Shown here piece after piece: positions 1-8,644 of a stretch of DNA of 24,727 bases. Within the stretch, counting starts at the first letter, position 1. Every line of letters begins with the position of its first letter. Source of the DNA: JAIVGV01 sp035295985. GTDB lineage: Bacteria > Acidobacteriota > Blastocatellia > Pyrinomonadales > Pyrinomonadaceae. The stretch is from assembly GCA_035295985.1 (NCBI GenBank), contig DATHBT010000174.1:1-24727 (forward strand), given 5' to 3'. The notes under the pieces were generated by a model, which did not search any database, was not told the DNA's origin, and worked only from the letters and a program-made list of their open reading frames with translations. The position numbers and the translations under genes were made by a program.

Positions 1-2411
1 GTGACGAGCGCCTCGAAGGGCACGTAGTTGAGCGCGCCGTCTGCGACGACGAGCAGCCGGCGCGTGCCGAAGACGGGCGCGGCCGGCGCGACGACGCTGC
101 GGTAGAGCGCGCTGGCCGCGGCCGAGTAATCGGCGACCGCCTTCGCGTCGTTCGACGCTCCGCCGAGCACGAGGCCGCGCAGTGACTGCGCCGCCTCAAG
201 GTCGGCGGCTATCCCGCGGCTCGGCTCCTCGGCGATGGCGCGGCGCGAGCCTGGCGGGATCAGGCGCGTGCGCAGCTCCGAGACCTGCCGCTCGATCTCA
301 GCGCGCGCCGGCAGGCGGAAGACGGAAAGGCCCGCGCGCGTCGCGGCGAACAGGTACGAGCGCTCGCGCCCGAGGCTGTAGGCGAGCAGCGCCGTGTCGT
401 CGTCCAGGACTTGCCGGCGCACCTCCGCGAGCGTGAGCGGCGAGACGTGCGCGCGGTAGCGCGAGCTGGCCGTCCTCAACTGGTTCTCGATCTGGTCGTG
501 CTCGACCGACAGCCGCTCAAGTTCCGCCTCCAACTGCGCGACCGGCTGCTGCGCCTGCGCGTTCGGCGCGTTGGACGAAGCCGCCGCGCTCACGCCGCGC
601 AGGCGCTCGAAGACCTCGTTCTGCCGCGCGCGGTTCGCGAGCCTGCGCGCGACGAGGTCGGCCGGCAGCCCTTCGCTGATCTCGGCGCGCGACTCGCCGA
701 TCAGATCGAGCAGCGAGCGTGCGCGCCCCTGCTCCACGACGCGGAAGGCTTCCGTCGCGTAATCCAGCCCGCGCTTCGTCAACTGCGGCGGCGCGCCCTG
801 CGCGTGTGCCGACACGCGGTACGCGGCGGGCGCGGCCGGCGCGGCGTTTGCCAGGGCCGACTCCGCGAAGGCCGCCGCCGCCTCGTCGAAGAGGTCGCGC
901 GTGGAGGCGAGGAAGTTGGTGCGCGCCTCGTCGGCGCGGATGCTGCCGGCGTAGATCGTCTCGACCGTGCCGAGCGCCGCGCGGTAGGCGGCGAGCGCAT
1001 CTTCGCGCCTCTTCGCCGCGTCCGCGGGCGACTGCCCGTCCTGCGCCCAGAGACTGCGCGCCAGGCCGCGCTGGGCGGCCCAGGCGAGTTCGAGCCGGTT
1101 ATCCTTGCGCGCGCCGTCTGCGGCCTGCCGGTAGAGGCGCGCGGCCTCCGCGAAACGGCCCTCCTGGAAGGCGATGTCGCCGAGGCTCGTGCGCGCGACG
1201 GCGCGGAACAGGCGCGCGGCCTCAAGACTCCCGGCCGGCGAGTTCTCGCCCGATGCTGCGAGCAGACCTTCGTAGCCCGCGCGCGCCGCGTCCAGGCGGC
1301 CCGACTGGAAGTCTGCGCGAGCCGCGCCCAGCATGCCGAAGCCGCGCGCGACGAAGAGGCGGTAGAGATTAGCGCACGCAGCGGCTCCGGCCGCCTGCTG
1401 CGCCGCGGACGCGGCCTGCCGCGCGGCCGACTGGCCGGCGGCCTGCGCCGCGCCTTTCGCCTGCAAGACGGCCTGGAACGGGCGGTTGAGCGAGTCGGGA
1501 GAGACGGCCACCGACAGCGGCTCGAATCCCTTAGCCTCGACTTCGAGCGTCAGCGTCTTGGTGAGGTGGATCGGGTCCATCAGCACCTTGCCCGACACGT
1601 CCGTGAAGTGCGTACACTCGCACGAGAAGCCGTTCGGCTGCCGCTCCGACCAGAGCTTCGCCTTCGCGTTGCCCACCGGGTTTCCGCCCTGATCGACGAC
1701 CCTCAAGTCCATGCGGACGCTGCGGCTGCGCGCCGTCGGCCCGTGCCCGAGCGTCGGGCCGCCGTTTTGCAGCGGGCCGGTCGTCGGGTTGTCGGGCGCG
1801 TTGTTCGCCGTGTTGTCCGGCCCCGAAAGCGCGGAGCACGAGGCGAGGCCGGCGGCCGTGCCGGCGGGCAGGAAGGCGACCGCGCCGCCGTCGCGCGGGT
1901 GGCCGTTCGTGCCCCCGTTCGCGCCGCCGGCGCTCCCGTCCCGCTCGCCGCACTGGCCCATGCGCGCGAAGGCCGCGCGGGCGGCCTCGGCGTCGCCGTC
2001 GAGGTAATGCGTCTCGCCGATCTTGACCGCCAGCACGGCGGCGTTCGCGCCGTCGCGGCGCGCGCAGAAGACCCCGAAGGCGGCGGTGTAGTTTTCGAGC
2101 GCGACGGCGTTCTGGCCCTGCCGCTGGTAGATGTCGCCGACGGCGTCGCGCGCCGCGGCCGCGCCGACGGCGTCGTTCGCCTGCGTGAAGAGCGCAACGG
2201 CGTTCAGGAGTTGCGGCAGCGCCTCGTCGGCGCGGTCGCGGCGCAGCAGCGCGCGGCCCGCTTCGAGCGCGGACGCGGCCTGCGAGGAGGCGCTGCGCGA
2301 CGGCCCCGCGGCGCCGGACGGCGGCGCGGGCGCGAGCACCGCCGCGGACAGCAGCAGCGCGGAGCAAAAGACGAACGCGAGGGACTTCCTGAGAACGAGG
2401 GGACAGTACAT
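1..2411 (-). CDS. Secreted TPR-repeat protein with CHAT (caspase-like) domain, C-terminus cut by window edge
   Basis: The frame is open from the ATG at 2411 to the left edge, about 803 codons. A GGAGG Shine-Dalgarno (2417-2421) sits 5 nt before the ATG and fixes the start. Residues 1-35 form a signal peptide with a Leu/Ala-rich core. Residues about 40-135 are TPR-like helices (Asp-Ala-Val-Gly-Asp-Ile-Tyr type). Residues about 234-320 look like a beta-sandwich with the DxSGK turn of carboxypeptidase-regulatory-like domains. Residues about 342-570 are a second TPR block, followed by a short coiled coil. From about 660 the CHAT prelude appears (QVLDDDTALLAYSLG), and the last residues read RRLLVVADGALNYVPFEAL, the start of the CHAT core. 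The catalytic His and Cys would lie beyond the window. CHAT is a caspase/gingipain-like cysteine peptidase fold; the secreted location is inferred. Substrate unknown. Confidence 0.85.
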   Translation of the reverse strand, partial: MYCPLVLRKSLAFVFCSALLLSAAVLAPAPPSGAAGPSRSASSQAASALEAGRALLRRDRADEALPQLLNAVALFTQANDAVGAAAARDAVGDIYQRQGQNAVALENYTAAFGVFCARRDGANAAVLAVKIGETHYLDGDAEAARAAFARMGQCGERDGSAGGANGGTNGHPRDGGAVAFLPAGTAAGLASCSALSGPDNTANNAPDNPTTGPLQNGGPTLGHGPTARSRSVRMDLRVVDQGGNPVGNAKAKLWSERQPNGFSCECTHFTDVSGKVLMDPIHLTKTLTLEVEAKGFEPLSVAVSPDSLNRPFQAVLQAKGAAQAAGQSAARQAASAAQQAAGAAACANLYRLFVARGFGMLGAARADFQSGRLDAARAGYEGLLAASGENSPAGSLEAARLFRAVARTSLGDIAFQEGRFAEAARLYRQAADGARKDNRLELAWAAQRGLARSLWAQDGQSPADAAKRREDALAAYRAALGTVETIYAGSIRADEARTNFLASTRDLFDEAAAAFAESALANAAPAAPAAYRVSAHAQGAPPQLTKRGLDYATEAFRVVEQGRARSLLDLIGESRAEISEGLPADLVARRLANRARQNEVFERLRGVSAAASSNAPNAQAQQPVAQLEAELERLSVEHDQIENQLRTASSRYRAHVSPLTLAEVRRQVLDDDTALLAYSLGRERSYLFAATRAGLSVFRLPARAEIERQVSELRTRLIPPGSRRAIAEEPSRGIAADLEAAQSLRGLVLGGASNDAKAVADYSAAASALYRSVVAPAAPVFGTRRLLVVADGALNYVPFEALV

Positions 2412-2710
2412 CAATGCCTCCGCAACACAGACGGCCGTTGTGTGGGGAGAAGTTGCCCGCGAGATGACTCGCGCGGGGAGCAGACGCTTACGGCGGGACA
2501 GGCTTTCCGCGAAAACCTTGTTTCTCCGACCGAAAATCTAACACAGCGTCGGGAGACAGTCCAACGACCTCCCTCCGGCAATCTACGCGTAGGCCCGACG
2601 CGCCGGATGCCCCTACTTTAAACGCGAGGCGGGAGTCGGAAACGGCTCACACGGCCGCCCCGACTCCCGCACTTTCAGTTCCCGCCTTCTTAAGCCCGCG
2701 CGCCTCTCCC
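2412..2710. other. Gap between permease and CHAT gene: 5' leader with hairpins, no gene
   Basis: No convincing gene lies in these 299 bases; the reading frames crossing them are antisense shadows. On the minus strand the leader of the CHAT gene has a perfect 6-bp stem with a 4-nt loop at 2458-2473 (CGCGAG/CTCGCG). A second imperfect hairpin around an ACGGCCGT core lies at about 2422-2443, next to the ribosome binding site. No strong promoter was recognised; the best -10-like stretch is near 2535-2545 and is weak. The right end holds the inverted repeat listed separately at 2629-2670. Confidence 0.4.
2629..2670 (-). terminator. Candidate hairpin terminator after the downstream MacB-type permease
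   Basis: An 11-bp perfect inverted repeat (GCGGGAGTCGG at 2629-2639, CCGACTCCCGC at 2660-2670) with a 20-nt loop lies 40 nt past the stop codon of the 2711-3988 permease. No clear U-run follows on the minus strand, so it may be a rho-assisted terminator or an RNA 3'-end stabiliser rather than a classical intrinsic terminator. Confidence 0.45.
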
Positions 2711-3988
2711 CTACTCGTACCGCAGGCATTCGATTGGATCGAGCCGCGACGCCTTCATCGCCGGCCAGACGCCGAAGATCAGGCCGACGCCGATTGAAAC
2801 GACCAGCCCGGAGACGACGGCCCACGCGGGGATCGACGCGGGGAGCGACGGCAGCAGCAGCATCACCCCCTGGCTGACCAGGACCGCCAGCACCACGCCG
2901 AGCACGCCGCCCAGGAGTGTGAGCGTCATCGCCTCGAACAGGAACTGGTGGACGATGTCGCGGCGGCGCGCGCCGATGGCCTTGCGCACCCCGATCTCCT
3001 GCGTCCGCTCCGTCACCGAGACGAGCATGATGTTCATCACGCCGATCCCGCCGACCATCAGCCCGACCGAAGAGATCGCGATGGCGATCAGGCCGACCAT
3101 GCCGAAGATGCTGTCGAACTGCGTGACGAAGGCGTCGGCCGTCTTCACGTCGAAGTTGTTCGGCTCGGAGAACTTCACGTTGCGGCGCGTCCGCAAAATC
3201 TCCTCGACCTGGTTGACCGCCTCCGGGAGCCGCCCCGAGTGCGCGCGCATGACGAGGGTGACGAACTTGCGGCCCGGGGCGACCTGCCGGCCGGTGCGCA
3301 GCGGGACGAAGACCGAGTTGTCTTCCTCGTTCTCGCCGAAGAAGGTGCTCTTGCGCTTCGCCAGCACGCCGACGATCTCCCAGACGTGCCCGCCCATCTT
3401 GACCTTCGTGCCGACGATGCCGTCCTCGCGGTCGGGGAAGAGCGCGGTCGCGGCGTTGACGCCGATGACCATCACGTTGCGGCGGTTGACGTCGTCCTGC
3501 TCCGTGATGAAACGGCCCTCGCTCACCGAGACGTTCGATATCTCGCCGAAGTTTGCGGTGACGGCGCGCGTGTTGCCGCGCCTGTACGTCTTGTCGCCCG
3601 CGACGATGGTGTCGTCGAAGCCGCTGCCCCACCCTCCGATGTTCGGGGCCTCGATGCCCACCATCTCTACCGCGCCGGCCTGCGCCGCTATCGCCTCGCC
3701 GTCCTCCGGCGTCAGGGGCTTGCGCGTGCGCTCCGACTGGTCGCGCTCGCCGAGCTGCGGCCCCGTGGTGAGGTGGAAGGCGTAGATATTGTTCGTGCCG
3801 TACTCCTCGACCATGCGGACGATGTTCGCCCTGAGGCCCGTCAGGATCGAGGCGACGACGATGGCGACGAGCACGCCGATGACGATGCCGAGCACGGTCA
3901 GGGCGCTGCGGAACTTGTTGGCGCGCACGCTGTCGAGCGCCATCAGGAGCGTCTCGCGCGGGAAGAAACTCGGCAGCCGGATGTTCAT
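2711..3988 (-). CDS. MacB/FtsX-family ABC transporter permease (second of a tandem pair)
   Basis: This 425-residue protein has the MacB permease plan: an amphipathic N-terminus with VRANKFRSALTVLGIVIGV leading into TM1 (about 28-50), a large extracytoplasmic MacB_PCD domain (about 50-270), and a C-terminal FtsX domain with three TM segments. The FtsX coupling motif NIMLVSVTERTQEIGVRKAIGA and the C-terminal tail ASRLDPIECLRYE are characteristic. MacB-type permeases are mechanotransmitters that export peptides, lipoproteins or other envelope substrates when driven by a cytoplasmic ATPase. The ATG at 3988 lies 18 nt after the stop of the upstream homologous permease, so the two are probably co-transcribed. 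No ATPase or HlyD-type adaptor is encoded nearby, so substrate and partner are unknown. Confidence 0.9.
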   Translation of the reverse strand: MNIRLPSFFPRETLLMALDSVRANKFRSALTVLGIVIGVLVAIVVASILTGLRANIVRMVEEYGTNNIYAFHLTTGPQLGERDQSERTRKPLTPEDGEAIAAQAGAVEMVGIEAPNIGGWGSGFDDTIVAGDKTYRRGNTRAVTANFGEISNVSVSEGRFITEQDDVNRRNVMVIGVNAATALFPDREDGIVGTKVKMGGHVWEIVGVLAKRKSTFFGENEEDNSVFVPLRTGRQVAPGRKFVTLVMRAHSGRLPEAVNQVEEILRTRRNVKFSEPNNFDVKTADAFVTQFDSIFGMVGLIAIAISSVGLMVGGIGVMNIMLVSVTERTQEIGVRKAIGARRRDIVHQFLFEAMTLTLLGGVLGVVLAVLVSQGVMLLLPSLPASIPAWAVVSGLVVSIGVGLIFGVWPAMKASRLDPIECLRYE

Positions 3989-4006
3989 AAGACTTCGTGC
4001 GCCCGC

Positions 4007-5251
4007 TCAGTTGCGCGTCAGCGCGATGATCGGATCGAGCCGGGACGCCTTGAAGGCCGGGTAGATGCCGGCGACCATGCCGATGACCGTCGAGACGCCG
4101 ACTGCGAGCAGGACGTAGCCGACGGTGATCGTCATCGTGATCGGCGTCAGCGAAGTGATCGCCCACGCGACGCCGGCCGCCGCGAGCAGCCCGATGACGC
4201 CGCCGAACGAGCAGAGCAGCGACGACTCGATCAGGAATTGCAGGAGCACCTGCTTGCGACGCGCGCCGAGCGCCTTGCGCAACCCGATCTCGAAGGTGCG
4301 CTCCGTCACCGACACCAGCATGATGTTCATCACGACGATGCCGCCGACGACGAGCGCGATCAGGGTGATCGGCGTGACGACCATCGCGATGGCCCCGGTG
4401 AACTGGTCGATCTCGCCGATCAGACTCTCCGTGTTGACGATGCCGAAGTCGTCCTCCTCGCTGCCGATCAGCCCGTGGTAGTCGCGCAGCGCCCGCCGCG
4501 CGTCCTCAATGGTGTACTGGAGCGTGACGTTCTCTTTGCTCTTGCCGTGAATCTGGAGCGAGAGCGGGCGGCCGTAGATGCGCTGGAAGGTGGTGAGCGG
4601 GATGTAAACGTGCTTGTCGATCATCTCACCGAACATCGGCCCGCGCCGCTCCTCGACGCCGACGACGCGCATCGGCAGCCCGCCGACCTTGAACTCGCGG
4701 CCTACGGGGTCTTCGTCGGGGAAGAACTTGTCGCGGATGTCCGCGCCGAGGACGACGACGAGCTTGGCGTTCGAGACCTCCTCCGGCTCGATGAAGCGGC
4801 CCTCCTCCATCGTCTTGTCCTCGATCTCGCTCATGTTGGCGGTGACGCCGAAGATGCGCCCGCCGTAGAAGGTCTTGCCGTCCTGCTCGAAGTTCGTCCC
4901 GCGCCCGGTGTGAGCCCCGACGGCCGCGCACGACTCGCAGTAGGTTTGCAGCCACTCCATGTCGGCCCACTTCAGGGGCTTGTTGCGCCGGTTCATCCGT
5001 TCGAGGTCTTCCTCCGACAGCTCCCCGTGGCTGGCGATGCGCGCGATCATGAAGTGGTTCGCGCCGAGCATCTTGGTCATCTTCTCGCCGACGTAGGTGT
5101 TCAGGCCCGAGATGGCCGCGCCGACGACGACGACCGAGGCGACGCCGATGATGATGCCGACGAGCGTGAGCAGGGCGCGCAGCTTGTGCGCGAGGATCGA
5201 TTGCAGCGCGATCCGCGTTGCGTCCAGGTAGAAGGTGTAAACGTTTTTCAT
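4007..5251 (-). CDS. MacB/FtsX-family ABC transporter permease (first of a tandem pair)
   Basis: The ATG at 5251 gives 414 residues beginning MKNVYTFYLDATRIALQSIL, the usual start of this family. An in-frame ATG at 5308 would add 19 Arg/Pro-rich residues unlike the family, and neither start has a clear Shine-Dalgarno. TM1 is at about residues 22-47 (LLTLVGIIIGVASVVVVGA), followed by the MacB_PCD periplasmic domain with GANHFMI and VLGADIRDKFFPDEDPVG, then an FtsX domain with VVMNIMLVSVTERTFEIGLRKALGA. The C-terminus reads YPAFKASRLDPIIALTRN. It resembles its neighbour at 2711-3988 in architecture but is clearly diverged, consistent with a heterodimeric permease. No ATPase gene adjoins it. Confidence 0.88.
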   Translation of the reverse strand: MKNVYTFYLDATRIALQSILAHKLRALLTLVGIIIGVASVVVVGAAISGLNTYVGEKMTKMLGANHFMIARIASHGELSEEDLERMNRRNKPLKWADMEWLQTYCESCAAVGAHTGRGTNFEQDGKTFYGGRIFGVTANMSEIEDKTMEEGRFIEPEEVSNAKLVVVLGADIRDKFFPDEDPVGREFKVGGLPMRVVGVEERRGPMFGEMIDKHVYIPLTTFQRIYGRPLSLQIHGKSKENVTLQYTIEDARRALRDYHGLIGSEEDDFGIVNTESLIGEIDQFTGAIAMVVTPITLIALVVGGIVVMNIMLVSVTERTFEIGLRKALGARRKQVLLQFLIESSLLCSFGGVIGLLAAAGVAWAITSLTPITMTITVGYVLLAVGVSTVIGMVAGIYPAFKASRLDPIIALTRN

Positions 5252-5392
5252 CGCGCGCTGGTGTTTAGCGGGGGCGGCGGGCCGGGGAACGCGGCCACGC
5301 CCTGCCATACGCTAAAACGCGCGGGCGGGTTTGATCGTTAACAGGCGGGGCGGGAAATTTTAAGGGCCGGAATTTCGCGGGGCCGGGCGGCC

Positions 5393-6268
5393 TCAGTCGG
5401 TCGATTTGAGGTGCGGGCGGAGCAGCGTCGTCCAGGCCCGCTCGATCTGCTCGTACTCCGCCCCGCAGCGCGAGGCCCGCTCCTCAGGCAGCACGCCCTC
5501 CCCGACGAGCGAGGCGTAGCGCTCCGGGTTCTGGCCGTAAACCCAGCAGATGATGTTGTAGAAGCGCTGCCGGTTGAGCGAGTGCTCGTTCCAGTAGTCC
5601 GGCTCGCCGCCCTCCTCGGCTTCGGCGTCGGCGTAGAATGACCTGGCGGCGTCGAGCGCGGTGGCCGCGCCCTCCTCCGTGCCGTCCGTGACGAGGAAGG
5701 TCGAGAGCTGATCGACGGCGTCCTCCTCGCGCCCGGTGATGGGGAGTTCGAGGACGTGCACGAGCGCGTGGCCCAGCTCGTGGAAGAAGACGAAGACGGT
5801 CGCGCCGGCCACCTCGTCGTCCAGCTCCTCCTGCGACTCGGCCTCCTCCTCGAAGACGCGGTAAAGGTCTTCCAGCAGCTCGTAGCAGAGCGAGACGCGC
5901 CGCCGCTCCGGGTCGTAGTAGGCGTTGACCTCGCCGCACTGGTCGAACGAGAGCGTCACGTCTTCGGGCAACGCCAGTTGCTTGTTCAGCTCGCCGGCGA
6001 TCTCTTCGAGCACGCGCTCCTGCATCAGCTCGCGCCGCCACCCGGCGTACTTCTTATTCTTTACGGGGCTGTAAACGTACTTGAAGTCGCCCGCGTCGCG
6101 CGCCTTCTCGGCCGACGGCTTGAAGCCCGAGGGCACGTGGCTCTCGACCGCGGGCGGCGTGGGCGTCGGCGTGGCGTTCCGCGACACGTTTCGGTTGCCG
6201 CCGACCCCGCACGCCGCGGCGGCGAGGAGTGATGCGAGCGCGAACGCGGCCGAAGTAGTTTTCGCCAT
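5393..6268 (-). CDS. DUF4344-type putative zinc metallopeptidase, lipoprotein
   Basis: The 291-residue protein begins with a lipoprotein-like signal (LASLLAAAAC, Cys20), then a Pro/Thr-rich linker (about 28-45). The core domain has the zinc-metallopeptidase motif HELGH at 163-167, followed by ELPITGREEDAVDQLSTFLV, the hallmark of DUF4344 putative metallopeptidases; one of the acidic residues at 181-186 is the likely third ligand. Later residues include WNEHSLNRQRFYNIICWVYG and Cys268. The start is supported by GGAAG shortly before the ATG. The gene is only 23 nt downstream of the M28/hydrolase gene, suggesting one operon of envelope hydrolases. Substrate is unknown; outer-membrane or periplasmic anchoring is inferred from the lipobox-like sequence, whose -3 residue is Ala rather than Leu. 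Confidence 0.85.
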   Translation of the reverse strand: MAKTTSAAFALASLLAAAACGVGGNRNVSRNATPTPTPPAVESHVPSGFKPSAEKARDAGDFKYVYSPVKNKKYAGWRRELMQERVLEEIAGELNKQLALPEDVTLSFDQCGEVNAYYDPERRRVSLCYELLEDLYRVFEEEAESQEELDDEVAGATVFVFFHELGHALVHVLELPITGREEDAVDQLSTFLVTDGTEEGAATALDAARSFYADAEAEEGGEPDYWNEHSLNRQRFYNIICWVYGQNPERYASLVGEGVLPEERASRCGAEYEQIERAWTTLLRPHLKSTD

Positions 6269-6291
6269 CAGCTTCCGGGCCTCACCGTCAA

Positions 6292-8088
6292 TTACTTCAA
6301 TGCGAACCCGGCGCGCCGGAGGAACGCGGCGAGCGCGTCGTTAAACTCCTGCGGCCGTTCGAGCATCAGGAAGTGGCCGACGCCGTCCCACACCCGGTAG
6401 TCGAGGTCGGGGATGACCGAGCGGTAAAACTGCTCGTTGTCGGCGGGCCAGAAGGGCGACTTGGCGAAGATCGCCAGCACGGGGACTTTGACGGGATCGG
6501 GCTTCCACAGCGCCTCGTCCGTCATCCCCTCGCCGGCCGCCAGCGCGACGTGCTGCGGCGTCCCGGCCATGCGCGCCTTCAGATCGTCGCGCAGGCTCGC
6601 GGGCATCTGCTGACCCAACATCCCGCCGGCCATCGCCTGCATCATCGCGCCATACTTCTCGGAGCGCAGCGGCGCGAGCATCTGCTTCTCCACCACCTCC
6701 TTCGGCGCGAAGCCGCGTATCGCGCCGTCAACGAAGACGAGCGCGCGGGCCTTGGGGGGGAAGAGCCGGTAGAACTCGCGCACGACCGGCGTGCCCATGC
6801 TGTGGCCGACGAGGACGGCGCGACGCACGCCCGCGTCGCGCATCACGGCCTCGACCGAGCGCGCGAACAACTGCATCGTGTACGCGCGGCCCTCCGGCTT
6901 GTCGCTCCGCCCGTGGCCGGGCAGATCGACGGAGATGACGCGCGCCCGACCCGCGAAGGCCGGCGCCTGCAGCCGCCAGAAGGTCGCGTCGCACGTCCAG
7001 CCGTGGACGAAGACGAGCGCCTCGTCGCCGCGGCCCGCGTCCTCGTAGTGGACGCGCATCCCGTCGAACTGCGCGAAGCGCGAGCGCGGCTGGCTGTTCG
7101 AGGCGGCGCGCGGCTGCGACGCCGCCTCGGCCGGCGCGGGCAGTTCGGCGTCGAGCAGTTCGACCGCGGCGAGGACGGTCTCGGCCGCGCGGACGAAGAA
7201 CTCCGGGGAGAGGTTCTCGAAGTCGTCGGTCGGCCGGTGGTAGTCGCGGTGATCCTCGACGCCGAAGTAGAGGAACGGGACGCCCGCGCGGTGGAACGCG
7301 GCGTGGTCTGACTGGAACGTCCAGTCGTTCTGCCCCAGCTTCGGATCGTCGTGCCCCTGCAGGAGCTTAACGGGCGCGCGCGACGCGACGCGCGCGACGA
7401 GCGGCTTAAGGAATGGGTGATGGTGCGCGCCCGCTGCGTACAGCTCGCCGCGCTCGTTGCGCCCGATCATGTCGAGGTTGACGTTTAAGGCGATCTGCTT
7501 GAGATCGACGGGCGGCTCGGCGACGAACCGGGTGGCCCCGATCATCCTGTCCTCTTCCGCGTCGAAGGCGGCGAAAATGATCGAGTGCTTCGGCGGGCGG
7601 CGCGAGAAGTGGGCTGCGAGCGCGAGCAGACCGGCGACGCCGGAGGCGTTGTCGTCGGCCCCGTTGTAAACCTGTCCTTCGCGCACGCCGACGTGATCGT
7701 AGTGGGCGCTGACGACGATGTAGCGGTCGGGCCTAGCCGTGCCGCGCGCGTAGCCGACTACGTTCGCGCCCTCGCGCAGCCCCGCCGTGCGGCGGTAGGA
7801 GAACTGGAACGTTTGCAGGTACGACGCGCCGAAAGGTTTCAGGCCCGCCTCCTTGAAACGCGCGGCGACGTAGGCGCGCGCGCGCCGCCCGCCCTCCGTG
7901 CCGGTCTCGCGCCCCTGCATCTCGTCCGACGAGAGCGTGCGCGCGTCGGCGAGCAACTGCGCGGCGTCGAGCACGTCCGAGCGCGGGGCGGGCGCGGGAG
8001 CGCCGGCCCCCTTCAAGTTCGGCGACTGCGCCGCGCCCGGCCAGGCGGCGCAGGTCAGGAGTGTCAGCAGCGTGAGAACCCTTTTCAC
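6292..8088 (-). CDS. Secreted fusion of M28 zinc aminopeptidase and alpha/beta hydrolase
   Basis: I chose the GTG at 8088 (598 residues) because it starts directly at a signal peptide (VKRVLTLLTLLTCAAWPGAAQ) with a GGGGG-type Shine-Dalgarno nearby; the in-frame ATG at 8193 would add 35 charged residues before it. Residues about 40-315 are an M28 peptidase domain with the co-catalytic zinc set visible: HYDH (His129), GADDN (Asp145), the Glu178-Glu179 pair, NLDMIG (Asp206) and DYH (His284). A Pro/Ala/Ser linker (about 315-340) leads to an alpha/beta hydrolase (about 340-595) with the HGWT oxyanion loop, the nucleophile elbow GHSMG (Ser430) and GVGHF (His572). Both active sites look intact. It probably trims peptides or amino-acid conjugates in the periplasm; the hydrolase substrate is unknown. 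The 177 bases between this gene and rpsU hold a small GTCCGG/CCGGAC hairpin (8136-8158). Confidence 0.9.
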   Translation of the reverse strand: MKRVLTLLTLLTCAAWPGAAQSPNLKGAGAPAPAPRSDVLDAAQLLADARTLSSDEMQGRETGTEGGRRARAYVAARFKEAGLKPFGASYLQTFQFSYRRTAGLREGANVVGYARGTARPDRYIVVSAHYDHVGVREGQVYNGADDNASGVAGLLALAAHFSRRPPKHSIIFAAFDAEEDRMIGATRFVAEPPVDLKQIALNVNLDMIGRNERGELYAAGAHHHPFLKPLVARVASRAPVKLLQGHDDPKLGQNDWTFQSDHAAFHRAGVPFLYFGVEDHRDYHRPTDDFENLSPEFFVRAAETVLAAVELLDAELPAPAEAASQPRAASNSQPRSRFAQFDGMRVHYEDAGRGDEALVFVHGWTCDATFWRLQAPAFAGRARVISVDLPGHGRSDKPEGRAYTMQLFARSVEAVMRDAGVRRAVLVGHSMGTPVVREFYRLFPPKARALVFVDGAIRGFAPKEVVEKQMLAPLRSEKYGAMMQAMAGGMLGQQMPASLRDDLKARMAGTPQHVALAAGEGMTDEALWKPDPVKVPVLAIFAKSPFWPADNEQFYRSVIPDLDYRVWDGVGHFLMLERPQEFNDALAAFLRRAGFALK

Positions 8089-8265
8089 TGATCCGGCCCC
8101 CTTTCGCCCCCGCCGTTTTAACGTGGCGGCGGGTCGTCCGGTTTCAAGTTCGCCGGACTTCGGAGTTCGCCGCGGCGCGGCCGGCGCACACAAAAAGAGA
8201 AGCTGCCGGCGCGTCCGTTCGCCCCGACAACTTCCCGGTGATGCTTCTCCTGCGGGCGTGCCCGT

Positions 8266-8475
8266 TTAGCCGCGCTGGTGCTGCTGCGGCGGGCGGCGCT
8301 TCTTCTTGTTGCGCTTGCGCGCGAGCGCGGACTTCAGCTTCGCCTTCTGCCCCTTCGACATGAAGAAGGCGTGCTTCTTGGCGTCCTTGATGATCTCCTC
8401 GGTCATCACCTTCCGCTTGAAGCGGCGCAGCGCGCTCTCAATCGACTCGCCCTGGTTAACCGTGACAGTTGCCAT
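8266..8475 (-). CDS. rpsU: 30S ribosomal protein bS21
   Basis: The 69-residue product has the usual bS21 features: an N-terminal beta-strand (ATVTVNQGESIESALRRFKRKV), a central IIKDAKKHAFF stretch, and a very basic C-terminal helix (KLKSALARKRNKKKRRPPQ). bS21 binds near the anti-Shine-Dalgarno region of 16S rRNA in the 30S platform and helps initiation. The length fits the family (60-75 residues). It stands alone here, not in the rpsU-dnaG-rpoD arrangement of proteobacteria. A good sigma70-like promoter lies about 105 nt upstream (8580-8608). Confidence 0.96.
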   Translation of the reverse strand: MATVTVNQGESIESALRRFKRKVMTEEIIKDAKKHAFFMSKGQKAKLKSALARKRNKKKRRPPQQHQRG

Positions 8476-8579
8476 CTCTCTTCTAAACTCCGATCCGGTT
8501 CGCTTCTCAAAATTACCGCCCGCGACTTCGGTGTCGCAGGCGCTGTCTGACTAAACACCCGACGATGTTGGCGCGGAGT

Positions 8580-8608
8580 ATTATGCACGCCGCGCCGGGA
8601 AAAGGCAA
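8580..8608 (-). promoter_or_regulatory. Sigma70-like promoter of rpsU
   Basis: On the minus strand TTGCCT (8603-8608) and CATAAT (8580-8585, 5 of 6 to consensus, preceded by TG) are separated by exactly 17 bp. The predicted transcript would start near 8573, leaving a leader of about 95 nt that contains a small GCGAC/GTCGC hairpin (8522-8537). Confidence 0.6.
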
Positions 8609-8644
8609 AAGCCGAGGCCCGAGTGGCGTCCTGATTCGTGTGCC

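Noticed and set aside
411..2621. 736-residue plus-strand open frame opposite the CHAT gene
   Set aside because: It is Arg-rich with no domain or Shine-Dalgarno signal, and is explained by GC-rich codon use of the minus-strand gene, which has a signal peptide, TPRs and CHAT motifs.
2948..5341. 797-residue plus-strand open frame opposite the two permeases
   Set aside because: Composition (Asp/Arg/His/Ala-rich) and lack of motifs show it is an antisense shadow of two clear FtsX-family genes.
5309..5392. Promoter or terminator between the DUF4344 gene and the permease pair
   Set aside because: AT-rich patches (TTAAAATTT) and GGCC stretches are present, but no -35/-10 pair or stable stem good enough to call.
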